NCBI GenBank assembly: GCA_003162415.1
Contig: PMOL01000008.1
Location: forward strand, 283,741-347,740
DNA length: 64,000 nucleotides
Direction: 5' to 3'
Source: Candidatus Dormiibacterota bacterium
Lineage (GTDB): Bacteria > Chloroflexota > Dormibacteria > Aeolococcales > Aeolococcaceae
Shown piece after piece: positions 8,877 to 17,733 of this stretch. A model generated the notes under the pieces. That model had not been told where the DNA came from. It saw only the letters and a list, made by a program, of their open reading frames with translations, and did no database searches. Each line of letters starts with the position of its first letter. The stretch's first letter is position 1. The position numbers and the translations under genes were made by a program.

Positions 8877-9545
8877 TCACCCCTGTCCCTCATAAGCGAC
8901 TACGGCCGGTGCAACGGAACGACCGCTATGGCGCAGGTAGATGGCAATTGCGATCGACGTCAGCGCTGCCCATGCGCACCACAGTGAGGTGAAACCTGTG
9001 AAGGTGATCCAGCCGAGAGCGATTACGGCACTCAGGTTCGCAAGGCCAAGCAGGACCAGCCATTTGTTGCTTGCCACCAGACAGGCGCCGCAGGTGGCGA
9101 CGATGTAGAGGGCGACGAGGATATCGGCGTAGCTGATGTCTGCTGTGTATGCGACGTGCGACCCGTCGACGGCGGCGCCGACCGGACCTCGAACGACTGC
9201 CGCGAGGAGCGCGACACTGGTGACCGTGCCAACGACGAGGAACGCCTTCATCCACTGACGTCGATGAACCTTGGTTTCAACGCCGAGCATGGCGAACGGA
9301 ACCCAGAAGGGCAGCACGAAGGCGATGGCCAGGAAAACATAGATGGCGGCATGCTCCACTGGCCACGAAACCTGCCCGCGTAGCCCCCACCAGACGAACG
9401 CCTCGTCGATCTCATGAGCCGCGAGGAGCAGCGGAGTCGCCGCCAGCGCTATCTGGTGCGGCTTGCGGACGTGGCGGAGCGCATCGATGCCGACCACACC
9501 CACCACGACACCGGTACAGAGATCGGCCTCAGCGGAGAAGCACAC
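8877..9545 (-). CDS. DUF6629 family membrane protein
   Basis: A 222-residue protein with about seven hydrophobic segments. The N-terminus MCFSAEADLCTGVVVGVVGIDALRHV is the recognisable signature of the DUF6629 family, and the following LLLAAHEIDEAFVWWGL is also characteristic. The family is of unknown function and is frequent in actinobacteria. It is convergent with the first sensor kinase gene. The assignment rests on the N-terminal signature recalled from the family. Confidence 0.8.
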   Translation of the reverse strand: MCFSAEADLCTGVVVGVVGIDALRHVRKPHQIALAATPLLLAAHEIDEAFVWWGLRGQVSWPVEHAAIYVFLAIAFVLPFWVPFAMLGVETKVHRRQWMKAFLVVGTVTSVALLAAVVRGPVGAAVDGSHVAYTADISYADILVALYIVATCGACLVASNKWLVLLGLANLSAVIALGWITFTGFTSLWCAWAALTSIAIAIYLRHSGRSVAPAVVAYEGQG

Positions 9546-9735
9546 GACGCCCGCCTCTCCCGCTCATGCACCCGCAGCCTACGCGTTCTGTGCTGGCCCG
9601 GGTTCCACAGACTGTATGCCGCGGTCCCGGTGCCAAACCTCGTATTGGCCCGAAGCTGAAGCCTAAACGCCTGCATAGCCAATAACCTGCTCTCCCACTG
9701 CACTGTTCGAAGCCGCGAGACGATGAGCACGATGC

Positions 9736-9969
9736 TCATCGCCCATCGAGCACCCGAAGGCGACGCTGGTACTCGTCGGTGTCGATCTCGCCGCGCGCGA
9801 ACCGCTCGCGAAGCACCGCCGCGGCGTCTGGCGCGGTGCCATGGCCACTCCTCCACCACAGGCGACCGCGCCAGAGGAAGAGGCCGATCACGGTGAGCCA
9901 CAGGGCGCCGAAGACCAACGGAAAGATCCACCAGAAGCCGAAGCCGCCGCCGACCCAGTATCCGGGCAT
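9736..9969 (-). CDS. Small membrane protein with SHOCT domain
   Basis: A 77-residue protein: one transmembrane helix (FWWIFPLVFGALWLTVIGLF) followed by a C-terminal SHOCT motif (LRERFARGEIDTDEYQRRL). SHOCT is a short oligomerisation-type domain common on small membrane proteins. The start is ATG at 9969, with GGAGGA upstream; the reading frame continues farther but without support. It lies 127 bases after the response regulator and may belong to that operon. Confidence 0.8.
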   Translation of the reverse strand: MPGYWVGGGFGFWWIFPLVFGALWLTVIGLFLWRGRLWWRSGHGTAPDAAAVLRERFARGEIDTDEYQRRLRVLDGR

Positions 9970-10096
9970 GTCATGTTCCTCCGATGAGTGGGTTGATGCC
10001 AACGGCAACATCGTCGGAGGCGCGCAGTACTCCTGTCGTCCGTCCGGAAGCGACACTTTTGGCTACGTCCGGTGACGTAGCTGCGTGTCATCCTGA

Positions 10097-10771
10097 TTAC
10101 GCGAGCGCTTGGCCCGGCGACACCAGCCCGCTTTCATACGCGAAGACCACGAGCTGCGCACGATCCCGTGCCCCGAGCTTCTGCATGGATCGGGAGACGT
10201 GGGTGCGCGCCGTCGCCGGGCTGATCACGAGCTTCTCTGCGATCTCGTCGTTGGAGAGTCCGCAGCCGGCTAGTGTCACAACTTCGCGCTCACGCTCGGT
10301 GAGGTCGGCCAGCAGCTTGGTCCGCGGTGCGGACGATGCCGGCCGAGCGCTGAAGGCCTCGATGACGCGCCGCGTCACGGCCGGTGAGAGCAGCGAATCG
10401 CCCGCCGCCACCACACGGATGGCGCGGAGCAGCTCGGTTGGCTCCGCATCCTTCAATAGAAATCCTCCGGCCCCAGCGCGCAGCGCCTCGAAGACATACT
10501 CGTCGATCTCGAAGGTGGTAAGGACGAGCACGCGGACACCCGACAGTTGTGGGTCGGTTGCGATCAGACGCGTCGCTTCCAATCCATCCAACACCGGCAT
10601 ACGGATATCCATCACCACCACATCGGGCCGGAGTTCACGGACAGCGCGCAGCGCCTCCTGGCCGTCTGCGGCCTCTCCGACCACCTCGATGTCGGGCTCC
10701 GCGTCGGCGAGCGCGCGCAGACCGACCCGAATCAACGGCTGGTCATCGGCGAGCACCACCCGGACGCTCAT
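10097..10771 (-). CDS. NarL/LuxR-type response regulator
   Basis: A 224-residue two-component response regulator. The receiver domain (residues 1-120) has the acidic pair LADDQ, the phosphoacceptor in PDVVVMDIRMPVLDG (about Asp55) and the conserved Thr/Lys region (VLVLTTF, LLKDAEP). The C-terminal LuxR helix-turn-helix is LTEREREVVTLAGCGLSNDE and following. It overlaps the kinase gene by four bases (ATGA), so the two are translationally coupled and almost certainly cognate. Target genes cannot be inferred. Confidence 0.94.
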   Translation of the reverse strand: MSVRVVLADDQPLIRVGLRALADAEPDIEVVGEAADGQEALRAVRELRPDVVVMDIRMPVLDGLEATRLIATDPQLSGVRVLVLTTFEIDEYVFEALRAGAGGFLLKDAEPTELLRAIRVVAAGDSLLSPAVTRRVIEAFSARPASSAPRTKLLADLTEREREVVTLAGCGLSNDEIAEKLVISPATARTHVSRSMQKLGARDRAQLVVFAYESGLVSPGQALA

Positions 10772-11997
10772 CGTCCCGCCAGCGGGAGCGAGGCCGATAC
10801 CCGAAATCCGCCCTCGGGACGTCTGCCCGCCGAGAAGGTGCCGGCCAGGGCCGCGGCGCGCTCGCGCATCCCCTGGAGGCCGCCGCCTTCGCGAGGCGGC
10901 TCACTCACTCCGATGCCATCGTCGACGATCTCCAGTTCCAGGCGGTCAGCCTCGAGCACTGCGCGCACGCTCGCCTTTGTGCCGGTACCGGCGTGGCGGG
11001 CCACGTTGGTCAGCGACTCCTGCACGATCCGATAGGCGGCGGTCGAAACAATCTCCGGGATTTCGTAGTCTCCCTGCGGAATGTCGATGTCGATCCGAAG
11101 TCCAGCATCGCGCATTTGCGCAGCCAGGGTCGGGATTGCCGAGAGCCCCGGGGTGGGCCGGCGGTCCGCGCCTGCGAGACCCTCTCCTCGGAGCGCAGCA
11201 AGCTCGCTGCGAAGCTCGGTCAGCGCCTGCTTGCTCACGCCGCGGATGGCGGTGACTGCTTTGCGCGCCTCCTCGGGCCGGCTCGCGAGGAGGTGCTCTG
11301 CGACGCCGGCCTGCAGGCTGATGACCGCCAGGCTGTGTCCGATGACATCGTGCATCTCGCGAGCGATCCGCAGTCTCTCTTCGACCATGCGCCGGCGTGC
11401 TTCCTCTTCGCGGCTGCGCTGCGTCCACTCCGCCCGCGCCCGTGATTCACTGAGAAAGCGCCGCCGCGCCTCGAGCGCGATCCCCGCCAGCGCGGCAAGG
11501 CACACCCAAACACCAGCAAAGAGCGCCACTGGCCACGACCATCCGTACACGGCACCGTGGACCGCGGACAGCAAGCCGGCGCCACCGAGCGCCGATACGA
11601 TCCACATTGGCAACGATCGTGTCGCGCCCAGGACGATGACCAGCCCGAGAAATGGCGCGAGCAGAACTGGCCCCGGCGGATCGCCGACAAGAAGGTAGGC
11701 GCTCGTGCACGCGAGCGAGCCGGCATACGCGAGCGGTGGCCACCGTCGCCGGAGCGCCAGCGCCATCGCTGCGCCCACGAGCAGCAGGTAGCCGCTCACC
11801 CCAATCCGGTGTGCGTCAACGGTGGCGTGCTGCTGAGCCGTGCTCGCCCCGACCAGGAAGCCTGTCAAGACAAGCGCAGGGACCAGGTCGGCCGCGATGG
11901 GCGCACGTCGGGTCATCTCCACCCAGAGCGCGCGTGGCGATGCGGTCGCAGTGAACTCGCCGCTGCGAGGCTCTCGGGATCGCGGGAAGTCGGTCAT
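10768..11997 (-). CDS. Sensor histidine kinase of a NarL-type two-component system
   Basis: A ~409-residue kinase. About five hydrophobic segments fill residues 25-170. The HisKA_3 motif is RIAREMHDVIGHSLAVISLQ, with the phosphoacceptor His in REMHD. The ATPase domain has IVQESLTNVARHA, IVDDGIG and GLQGMRERAAAL. This is the DesK/LiaS-like layout found widely in actinobacteria. ATG at 11997 is preferred over ATG at 12015 because GAGG lies just before it. It is the first gene of the kinase-regulator operon, with a possible third member, the SHOCT protein. Confidence 0.93.
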   Translation of the reverse strand: MTDFPRSREPRSGEFTATASPRALWVEMTRRAPIAADLVPALVLTGFLVGASTAQQHATVDAHRIGVSGYLLLVGAAMALALRRRWPPLAYAGSLACTSAYLLVGDPPGPVLLAPFLGLVIVLGATRSLPMWIVSALGGAGLLSAVHGAVYGWSWPVALFAGVWVCLAALAGIALEARRRFLSESRARAEWTQRSREEEARRRMVEERLRIAREMHDVIGHSLAVISLQAGVAEHLLASRPEEARKAVTAIRGVSKQALTELRSELAALRGEGLAGADRRPTPGLSAIPTLAAQMRDAGLRIDIDIPQGDYEIPEIVSTAAYRIVQESLTNVARHAGTGTKASVRAVLEADRLELEIVDDGIGVSEPPREGGGLQGMRERAAALAGTFSAGRRPEGGFRVSASLPLAGR

Positions 11998-12227
11998 GCC
12001 TCGGCTAGGATGCACCGAACAGGCTTCGCGGTAAGAGAGCGATCGGGGCGCGGCAGGTCATGCACCACACCCTAACCGCGGCTGAAGGCATCGTCATCCG
12101 CCCGGGCGCGGCTGCTGACGTACGCCCCCCGGCGTATAGGCAGTACGCCTGGAGTGGAGACCTCTGCAGCAGCACGGCGACCCTCGCTGCCCTGATCGGG
12201 GGGACGGGCCATACTTGGACTATCGCG

Positions 12228-12590
12228 ATGGTCTCCGCGTCCGCAAGATTCGACTTCGTCGTGGACCAGCACGCCAAGAGTTGGCTCGGTCAGCACCCAG
12301 AGGCGTCACGCCTGTTCATCGCTTTCAAGTCCTCTCGCGCCTGCTGTTCAGGCGTGCGAGTGTGTGACGTCCGGATTCGCGTCGACGTCGCGTCCTCGCA
12401 CCGTCGAAATGGCGACGCGTCTTGGCGACCGCTCGGTCAAGTCGAGGGCCGCGATGTGTTCATTGATTCTCGTCTCGTCGAGCGCATGCCACGGCAGCTT
12501 CCACTGACCGGTCGCGGAATCGGCCCATTCCGCCACCTCGATCTCGACCTTACCGGCGAGCAATGGGCTGAGGTCCTCTACCCCGTCTGA
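12228..12590 (+). CDS. Small cysteine-pair protein, conserved hypothetical
   Basis: A 120-residue cytoplasmic protein with an adjacent cysteine pair and a third Cys (SSRACCSGVRVCDV), in a layout reminiscent of HesB-like folds. The C-terminal half has the patterned stretches DVFIDSRLVERMPRQL and GPFRHLDLDLTGEQW, which read as genuine coding sequence. A metal- or cluster-binding role is only a guess from the CC-x5-C arrangement. ATG at 12228 is chosen because the longer frame from 12060 is low in protein-like character and lies in the divergent promoter region of the kinase operon. Confidence 0.65.
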   Translation: MVSASARFDFVVDQHAKSWLGQHPEASRLFIAFKSSRACCSGVRVCDVRIRVDVASSHRRNGDASWRPLGQVEGRDVFIDSRLVERMPRQLPLTGRGIGPFRHLDLDLTGEQWAEVLYPV

Positions 12591-12769
12591 CTGGAGCGGC
12601 ACTCCCTCTTAGCCCGCCCGAGTCTCTCGTGAGTGCCATCCAGCCAAGATTGACTGCTAGGGCGCAACATGCCGGCTACTCTCCTCTTGCGCGCGACCGT
12701 GCACTCCGGAAGCGGACCAGCGAGATCACGCAGGTGCGTGGGAAGACAACTCGCAACACCCGCCGAGCA

Positions 12770-13040
12770 ATGTTGCCGCCGTTGCCCGTCGCCTCGGTGT
12801 TCGCGCTGACCATGCCCGTCGCGCTTCTAGCCACCTTTGTCCCTATTTCGGCGAACGGGATCGGGGTGCGCGAAGGGTTGATCGTACTGCTCCTCGTGCG
12901 CGCCAAACATCGCGCTCGGCACGGCGACTGCGCTGAGCCTCTTCGTTGACCTGCAATTGCTGCCGTTTGCGTTGCTCGGCGGCCTGGTCTACCTCGCGGA
13001 GCACCGCCGCCGCCAAGGAAGTGGGGTTGAAGCCGGATGA
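12770..13040 (+). pseudogene. Remnant of a COG0392-type membrane protein (flippase/lysyl-phosphatidylglycerol synthase TM family)
   Basis: Only the C-terminal ~90 residues of the family remain. The first frame reads VFALTMPVALLATFVPIS, then the family hallmark NGIGVREGLIVLLLV. A frameshift near 12900 is then needed to continue with NIALGTATALSLFVDLQL and LPFALLGGLVYLAEHRR, ending at TGA 13038-13040. The upstream ~250 residues of a normal protein are absent. The frameshift and truncation mark it as dead. Confidence 0.7.
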
Positions 13041-13116
13041 GCACGATCGCGCGGGTTTGTGAACGCCGTAAGAACAACACTGACGTCCAGGGCTTTTCAC
13101 CAACTGCTGTAGAAGG

Positions 13117-13293
13117 TCAACCTTTGCGAGGGATTGTTGTGACGTCAAAGTCAGCGGTTCGCGAGACAAACGAGGCCGAGTCAACGACCGGCAGGGATAG
13201 CGGCACCGTAAAGGGTAACTCCGACTCGTTGAGGTACTGAGCCGACTGCTCCTGCAGGAGTCGCTGCCGAATGGACTGGGTCTGCTTACGCAT
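13117..13293 (-). CDS. 58-residue protein of unknown function, with a truncated second copy in the window
   Basis: A small protein starting MRKQTQSIRQRLLQEQSAQY, a charged helix, and followed by a Pro/Val-rich half containing ELPFTVPLSLPVVDSASFV and ending TTIPRKG. No family was recognised. The reading frame is credible because the C-terminal half recurs, in frame and with conservative changes, at 43803-43904, showing protein-level conservation between two loci. A weak AGAGAGCTG ribosome site lies before the ATG. The downstream DNA also resembles sequence near 21.1 kb. Confidence 0.5.
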   Translation of the reverse strand: MRKQTQSIRQRLLQEQSAQYLNESELPFTVPLSLPVVDSASFVSRTADFDVTTIPRKG

Positions 13294-13380
13294 CTTCTTC
13301 AGCTCTCTTGTCGTCGGTTGACATGGCCGGCCATTTCCTCGTCAGCGGTTCTGCTTCTCCCTCGTATCGAGAGGTCGATT

Positions 13381-13426
13381 TGCGAGCCGCCGCCGGGTTA
13401 GGGGTAACCCGACGGCGACGTTCGCA
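13381..13426. terminator. Strong hairpin behind the aldehyde dehydrogenase gene
   Basis: CGGGTT at 13394-13399 pairs with AACCCG at 13406-13411, and the stem extends outward through GC-rich complementary sequence to TGCGA/TCGCA. It lies just after the stop of the minus-strand dehydrogenase gene. There is no T-run, so it is a hairpin that may act as a terminator or as a transcript stabiliser. Confidence 0.5.
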
Positions 13427-13436
13427 GAGAAGCAGA

Positions 13437-14933
13437 CTAGAGCTGGACGATCACCGACTTGGTCTCGAGGTAGCTGGAGAGGACTTCCTCGCCCATCTCG
13501 CGGCCCCAGCCGCTTTGCTTGAAGCCGCCAAAGGGCAGCTCCGCGCTGAACACGTTGTAGGTGTTGACCCAGACCGTACCCGCCTTGATGCGCTTGGCGA
13601 GCTTATGGGCCTTCGAGATGTCCTGGGTCCACACGCCTGCGGCCAGTCCATAGACGGTGTCATTGGCTTGACGGGCGAGGTCGTCGACGTCGCTGAACGG
13701 CAACGCGACGATCACTGGGCCGAAGATCTCTTCGCGCAGCACGACATCGTTCGGTTCGACGTCCACCAACACGGTCGGCTCCACGAAATAGCCCGGCCGG
13801 TCGAGTGCATGGCCGCCGGCCAGCGCGCGGTTGCCTGCCTGCTGACCCTTCGCGAGGTATCCGGTGACCCGATCAAACTGCTCGCGAGAGACGAGCGGGC
13901 CCATGTCGCTGTCCGGATCCATGCCAGGCCCGACCTTGATCTGCTTCGCCGCCTTGGCGACGCCCTCAACCACTTCATCGAAGCGGTCCTGCTGAACGAA
14001 GAGACGGCTTCCCGCGCAGCACACCTCGCCCTGGTTGAAGAAGATCCCCTGTGCCGCGCCGGCGACGGCCGCGTCGATGTCGGCGTCGGAAAAGATGATG
14101 TTCGGCGACTTGCCGCCGAGCTCCAGCGAGACCTTCTTCAGGTTGCCGGTGGCAGCGGTTGCGATGAGTCTGCCGACCTCTGTGGAGCCCGTGAAAGCAA
14201 TCTTGTCGACACCAGGATGCGAGGCAAGTGCGGCGCCGGCGGTCTCCCCGAACCCGGTCACGACATTAACTACCCCGTCGGGGAGGCCGGCCTCGAGCAT
14301 GAGCTCACCCAGCCGCAGGGCCGAGAGCGGCGTCTGCTCGGCGGGCTTGAGGACCACCGTGCAACCCGTGGCCAATGCTGGACCCAGCTTCCAGGCGGCC
14401 ATCAGTAGCGGGAAGTTCCAGGGGATGATCTGGCCAACGACGCCGACCGGTTCGCGCAGCGTGTAGGCATGAAACTCGGCGCCGGGGAGGTAGGGCACCG
14501 ACGGGGTGATCGTGCCGCCGTTGAGCTTCGTGGCCCAGCCCGCCATATACCAGAACAGGTCAGCGGCGAGCGGAACATCAGCCGCGCGGGCCACGCTGAG
14601 CGCCTTGCCATTGTCGAGGCAATCGAGCTCTGCGAGTTCGTCGGCGTGTTCCATGATCAGGTCACCGATCCGGTGCATGATCTGGCCGCGTTCCGACGGA
14701 GTCATGCGGCTCCACGGTCCGTTCTCGAATGCTCGGCGAGCCGCTCGCACTGCGCGATCGATGTCGTGCGCGTCGCCCTCGGCGACGCTCGCGAGCACCG
14801 TGGCGGTGGCCGGGTTGAGCGTATCGAAGGTCTTGCCGCTCTCGGCCTGCTCGGATTTGCCATTGATGAGCAGCGCGCGGGGCGACGACTTGAAAAACCG
14901 AGTCTTCTCGGTCGGACGGGTTGCAACAGCCAT
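13437..14933 (-). CDS. NAD(P)-dependent aldehyde dehydrogenase
   Basis: A 498-residue enzyme of the aldehyde dehydrogenase superfamily, oxidising an aldehyde to its acid in the cytoplasm. Motifs in order: PWNFPLLMAAWK, the NAD-binding FTGSTEVG, the general-base glutamate in LELGGKSPN, the catalytic cysteine in GEVCCAGSR, and the C-terminal EEIFGPVI and PFGGFKQSG. Length matches the family. ATG at 14933 is preceded by a strong GGAGGAG; the frame continues upstream to 15170 without support. Overall resemblance is to the betaine/phenylacetaldehyde-type group, but substrate cannot be fixed. A small HTH gene is divergent. Confidence 0.95.
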   Translation of the reverse strand: MAVATRPTEKTRFFKSSPRALLINGKSEQAESGKTFDTLNPATATVLASVAEGDAHDIDRAVRAARRAFENGPWSRMTPSERGQIMHRIGDLIMEHADELAELDCLDNGKALSVARAADVPLAADLFWYMAGWATKLNGGTITPSVPYLPGAEFHAYTLREPVGVVGQIIPWNFPLLMAAWKLGPALATGCTVVLKPAEQTPLSALRLGELMLEAGLPDGVVNVVTGFGETAGAALASHPGVDKIAFTGSTEVGRLIATAATGNLKKVSLELGGKSPNIIFSDADIDAAVAGAAQGIFFNQGEVCCAGSRLFVQQDRFDEVVEGVAKAAKQIKVGPGMDPDSDMGPLVSREQFDRVTGYLAKGQQAGNRALAGGHALDRPGYFVEPTVLVDVEPNDVVLREEIFGPVIVALPFSDVDDLARQANDTVYGLAAGVWTQDISKAHKLAKRIKAGTVWVNTYNVFSAELPFGGFKQSGWGREMGEEVLSSYLETKSVIVQL

Positions 14934-15110
14934 GTGGGGTACTCCTCCAACGGGGTGAGTGCGCGTTTGGAGGGCCAAGAAGAAACGTGGAGGAACTGGC
15001 TGACAACCCCTGAGAAAGGTCACTCCGACCGGCGCCTTGACGGCTCTCGCCTCGGTCCTGGGACCATCACAACGTATCAGGTTGTACCGATAATTGTTGC
15101 GGCGCCGTGC

Positions 15111-15428
15111 CAGTATGATGAGGCGATCATAGGTTCGCATCCACTCTCCGTTATCGAGGCTGCGGCTCAACTCCGCGCGTCACCGGCGTACGTGCGCCGG
15201 TTGCTCGCAAGCCAGCGACTCTTTGGCATCAAGGTCGGACCGGTCTGGGGCGTCTACCCAGAGGACCTGGAAAGCTTCATGCGGGGGCGCCGTCCTCCCG
15301 GTCGTCCGCGTAAGGCCGCGATGCGCCCGATCGACGAGGAGGACACGCGGAATCGCATCACCCACGTACGGGCTTCAGCTGGGACCGACAATGCGCTGTT
15401 GAAGCCGAAGACGCTGGCTTCCCAGTAA
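15111..15428 (+). CDS. Small helix-turn-helix (excisionase/AlpA-like) DNA-binding protein, start unresolved
   Basis: The coding signal covers about 105 codons. The core LSVIEAAAQLRASPAYVRRL with the following GPVWGVYPEDLESFM is a winged helix-turn-helix of the MerR/excisionase type, and a basic tail GRPRKAAMRP follows. No ATG, GTG or TTG is found in frame near the domain start. Either a rare codon (ATT at 15093, ATC at 15126) is used or a start has been lost. A TATGAT hexamer at 15114-15119 could be a -10 box, which would imply a leaderless message. It is divergent from the aldehyde dehydrogenase and might regulate it; that is inference. Confidence 0.55.
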   Translation, partial: QYDEAIIGSHPLSVIEAAAQLRASPAYVRRLLASQRLFGIKVGPVWGVYPEDLESFMRGRRPPGRPRKAAMRPIDEEDTRNRITHVRASAGTDNALLKPKTLASQ

Positions 15429-15557
15429 CAAGGCCTGCCACCTCGTCGCAGTCGAGTGTCGTGTTCCGACCTGGAGGCTCACCCATTCTGACTCCACTCG
15501 GCTCCGTCGACTTTGATTGAGATTCGCGCCGCGTCAGAGTACAGTCCGGGAAGAGTA

Positions 15558-16241
15558 ATGGCCAAAGTTGGCGCGGCGCTTTTCGCCGCGTGGGTCGGCT
15601 TCGCGGTCGCCAGTTGCGGGGCGTCATCAGGAAACGGCGAGGCGGATAAGTCTGCCAGTCAAATCCTCACGGACGCCGCGATGTGCTTGCAGCATGCAAC
15701 GTCCGTTCAGATTGTCGGTACGGCCACGAGTTCGGGACAGAGCGCAGCGTTCAATGAGACGGTCGCGAGTACTGGCGGTGGCTCCGGCTATTTTAGCGTG
15801 GCAGGAGTGCAGATCCAGTTCGTTGCGGTGAGCGGCCAGCTGTACCTCAACGCCGACGCGGCGTTCTGGGAGGCCATCGGCGCCACCGCCACGGAGTCAT
15901 CCGCTCTCGGCGACAAGTGGGTCACGGCCTCCGCGTCGTTGGCGTCGCAGTTGCAGTCGGTCGCTGGCTTTTCCCGGCTAGCGGCCTACCTGGCAAGCGT
16001 CTCCGGGCGCGTTTCCAACGCGGGCAACGCGGTGACGCCCGACGGTCGTCAGAGCGTCAAGCTAAACGCCGGCGGCGGTGCCGTCTACGTTTCTTCGAGC
16101 GGACCTGCATGTCCGCTCTACCTTCACCTTGGGGTCAACACTGCAAGCCCCGCCGATATCGCCCTCAGCAACTTCAACGCTAACGTGGCGGTGACTCCGC
16201 CACCCAATCCAGTTGACGGGACTACCGTGCCTGGCGGCTGA
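15558..16241 (+). CDS. Lipoprotein, LppX/LprG-like fold probable
   Basis: A 227-residue exported protein with a signal peptide ending in the lipobox AVASC (Cys at about residue 20). It is followed by a Gly/Ser linker and a region rich in alternating hydrophobics (SVQIVGTATSSG, QIQFVAVSGQLYLNADAAFW). The pattern of 'xQLYLNADxxFW' after a beta-rich half is that of actinobacterial LppX/LprAFG-type lipoproteins, which carry lipids across the cell envelope. Membership is inferred from pattern only. The chosen ATG gives a normal signal peptide; a longer frame begins at 15513. Confidence 0.65.
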   Translation: MAKVGAALFAAWVGFAVASCGASSGNGEADKSASQILTDAAMCLQHATSVQIVGTATSSGQSAAFNETVASTGGGSGYFSVAGVQIQFVAVSGQLYLNADAAFWEAIGATATESSALGDKWVTASASLASQLQSVAGFSRLAAYLASVSGRVSNAGNAVTPDGRQSVKLNAGGGAVYVSSSGPACPLYLHLGVNTASPADIALSNFNANVAVTPPPNPVDGTTVPGG

Positions 16242-16386
16242 CGGGACGCTCGTGTGCACCCCGGGGTAAGGGTCATGAGAAGAAGTTGCGAGCTGACCAT
16301 GCGGGCGTGACCTAAGAGGTTGTCCCGAACGACCGCGGGTGTCAGGATTCGCAGGATGCTGCATGCGCCTTTAGCGTCAGCGCCGC

Positions 16387-16737
16387 GTGCTTGCGAGCTC
16401 TGTCTCAACGGCAATCCTGGCCATCTCGGGTGCCTGCTGCGGTAGCACCACGGGCACCATGACGATTGTCAATGTCGATGGCCCCGGTGTTGCCGTCGTG
16501 CCTTGGTCAGGCGGCCCAACCCTTGCGGTCGCGTGTGGTACGACCCCAGTCGTGAAGCCGACCTCGGCGCCTACACAGCCGTGGCTGATCACTGTAAGAG
16601 CGCTGGCGAGCGAACAGCTTTTGCTTCAGCAGAACGGGTCTGGAGACCTCGAGGTGATCGTTCGGCGAGGTGGCGTGCTCATCGGACAGCCCGGGCCCTC
16701 CGTTGGCCCGGCCACCGCCGGTTGTGCAGGCGATTAG
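16387..16737 (+). CDS. Small exported protein or lipoprotein
   Basis: A 116-residue protein starting with GTG. The first ~17 residues are hydrophobic and end in SGACCGS, a possible lipobox. The rest is beta-rich, with two further cysteines (VACGTT, TAGCAGD). No known family was recognised. It follows the LppX-like gene by 145 bases on the same strand, and both may be envelope proteins of one transcript. Confidence 0.55.
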   Translation: MLASSVSTAILAISGACCGSTTGTMTIVNVDGPGVAVVPWSGGPTLAVACGTTPVVKPTSAPTQPWLITVRALASEQLLLQQNGSGDLEVIVRRGGVLIGQPGPSVGPATAGCAGD

Positions 16738-16789
16738 GACCCGTCGACGTCCAGGCTCTCCCGCAATCTGTGCTAGCGTGCCGCCGCCC

Positions 16790-17338
16790 TTAGAGGATGA
16801 AGGGCACGAGCATCTTGGTCGAGCGGCTGTACGCCCGGTAAGTGTCGGGGAACTGGTCGGTCAGGTTGCGCTCCTCGATAGTCGCGCTATAGACGAAGTA
16901 GGTCCCGGCCAGGGCCACGGCGATCAGCCACGCCCAGCTGAGCGCCACGGCAGTGCCTACGCCAGCGACCAGGATGCCCGAGTAGATGGGATGGCGGACC
17001 AGACGATAGGGACCGCTGGTCACCAGGTCCGGGTCATCCTTCTGTGACATTGGCGTGCCCCAGTTGCGCCCGATGTTGATGCGGGCCCAGACGGCGAACC
17101 CCAGTCCGACCGCGAAGAGCACGAGCCCGAGGCCAGCGCGCCACGGATCCGAGTTGAGGCCGTTGTTTTGGAAGGCCCCGAGCCGGAACAAGAGGATCGC
17201 AAGGACGACGATTACCGCCCTGATGCGCAGCTCGGGGGACCAAGCGACGCGCTCCCTCTTTATCGAGAAGGCTGCCACGAGCCAGTACGTCCAGAATACG
17301 CCCCACCCGACGGCGAAGACGAATTCGACCGCGGACAT
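16790..17338 (-). CDS. Isoprenylcysteine carboxyl methyltransferase-family membrane protein
   Basis: A 182-residue protein with about four to five transmembrane helices. The C-terminal half has the family signature DLVTSGPYRLVRHPIYSGIL and the distal EERNL with FPDTYRAYSRST, which form the S-adenosylmethionine pocket in ICMT/PEMT-like enzymes. Bacterial members methylate varied small or lipid substrates; the substrate here is unknown. Length and motif order are typical. It is convergent with the small exported protein gene. Confidence 0.85.
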   Translation of the reverse strand: MSAVEFVFAVGWGVFWTYWLVAAFSIKRERVAWSPELRIRAVIVVLAILLFRLGAFQNNGLNSDPWRAGLGLVLFAVGLGFAVWARINIGRNWGTPMSQKDDPDLVTSGPYRLVRHPIYSGILVAGVGTAVALSWAWLIAVALAGTYFVYSATIEERNLTDQFPDTYRAYSRSTKMLVPFIL

Positions 17339-17733
17339 GCGACTTCTACCATACCTGGCGACACGCCACGAGGAGGCGCAACGTATCGGGTCGTGGCAGA
17401 ACGCGCAACAAGCTGGTCCCCCTGTACCGGGCGCTGCTAGCGCGTTGCCGACTTCTACCTAGCGTTCGCTAGCCGCGATCATCAGCGTCCGCCGACGCGG
17501 CACTGAATAACACACTTGTTGCACTTCGTCGACGGCGGCGCCACCGGCCGCGACGCAACTTCTGCCTCTGGCTGCGGTCGCCTGACCAGCGTGTAGCATC
17601 TAGGTCAATGGCCTCAGGCTCAGAGTCAGACCGCTCACAGGAAGGCTCCCCTAGCGATGGCTGATCATTCATCGTCCAATCCGGATACCGTCCCGAGGCG
17701 TTCCCCCATAGCCCTGCGTGTAGGAAGTGGCTC

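Noticed and set aside
9984..11255. A 423-codon plus-strand frame opposite the response regulator and kinase
   Set aside because: Antisense shadow: Ser/Arg-rich and without domains.
13308..14408. A 366-codon plus-strand frame opposite the aldehyde dehydrogenase
   Set aside because: Fully antisense to a gene with intact catalytic motifs; low protein character.
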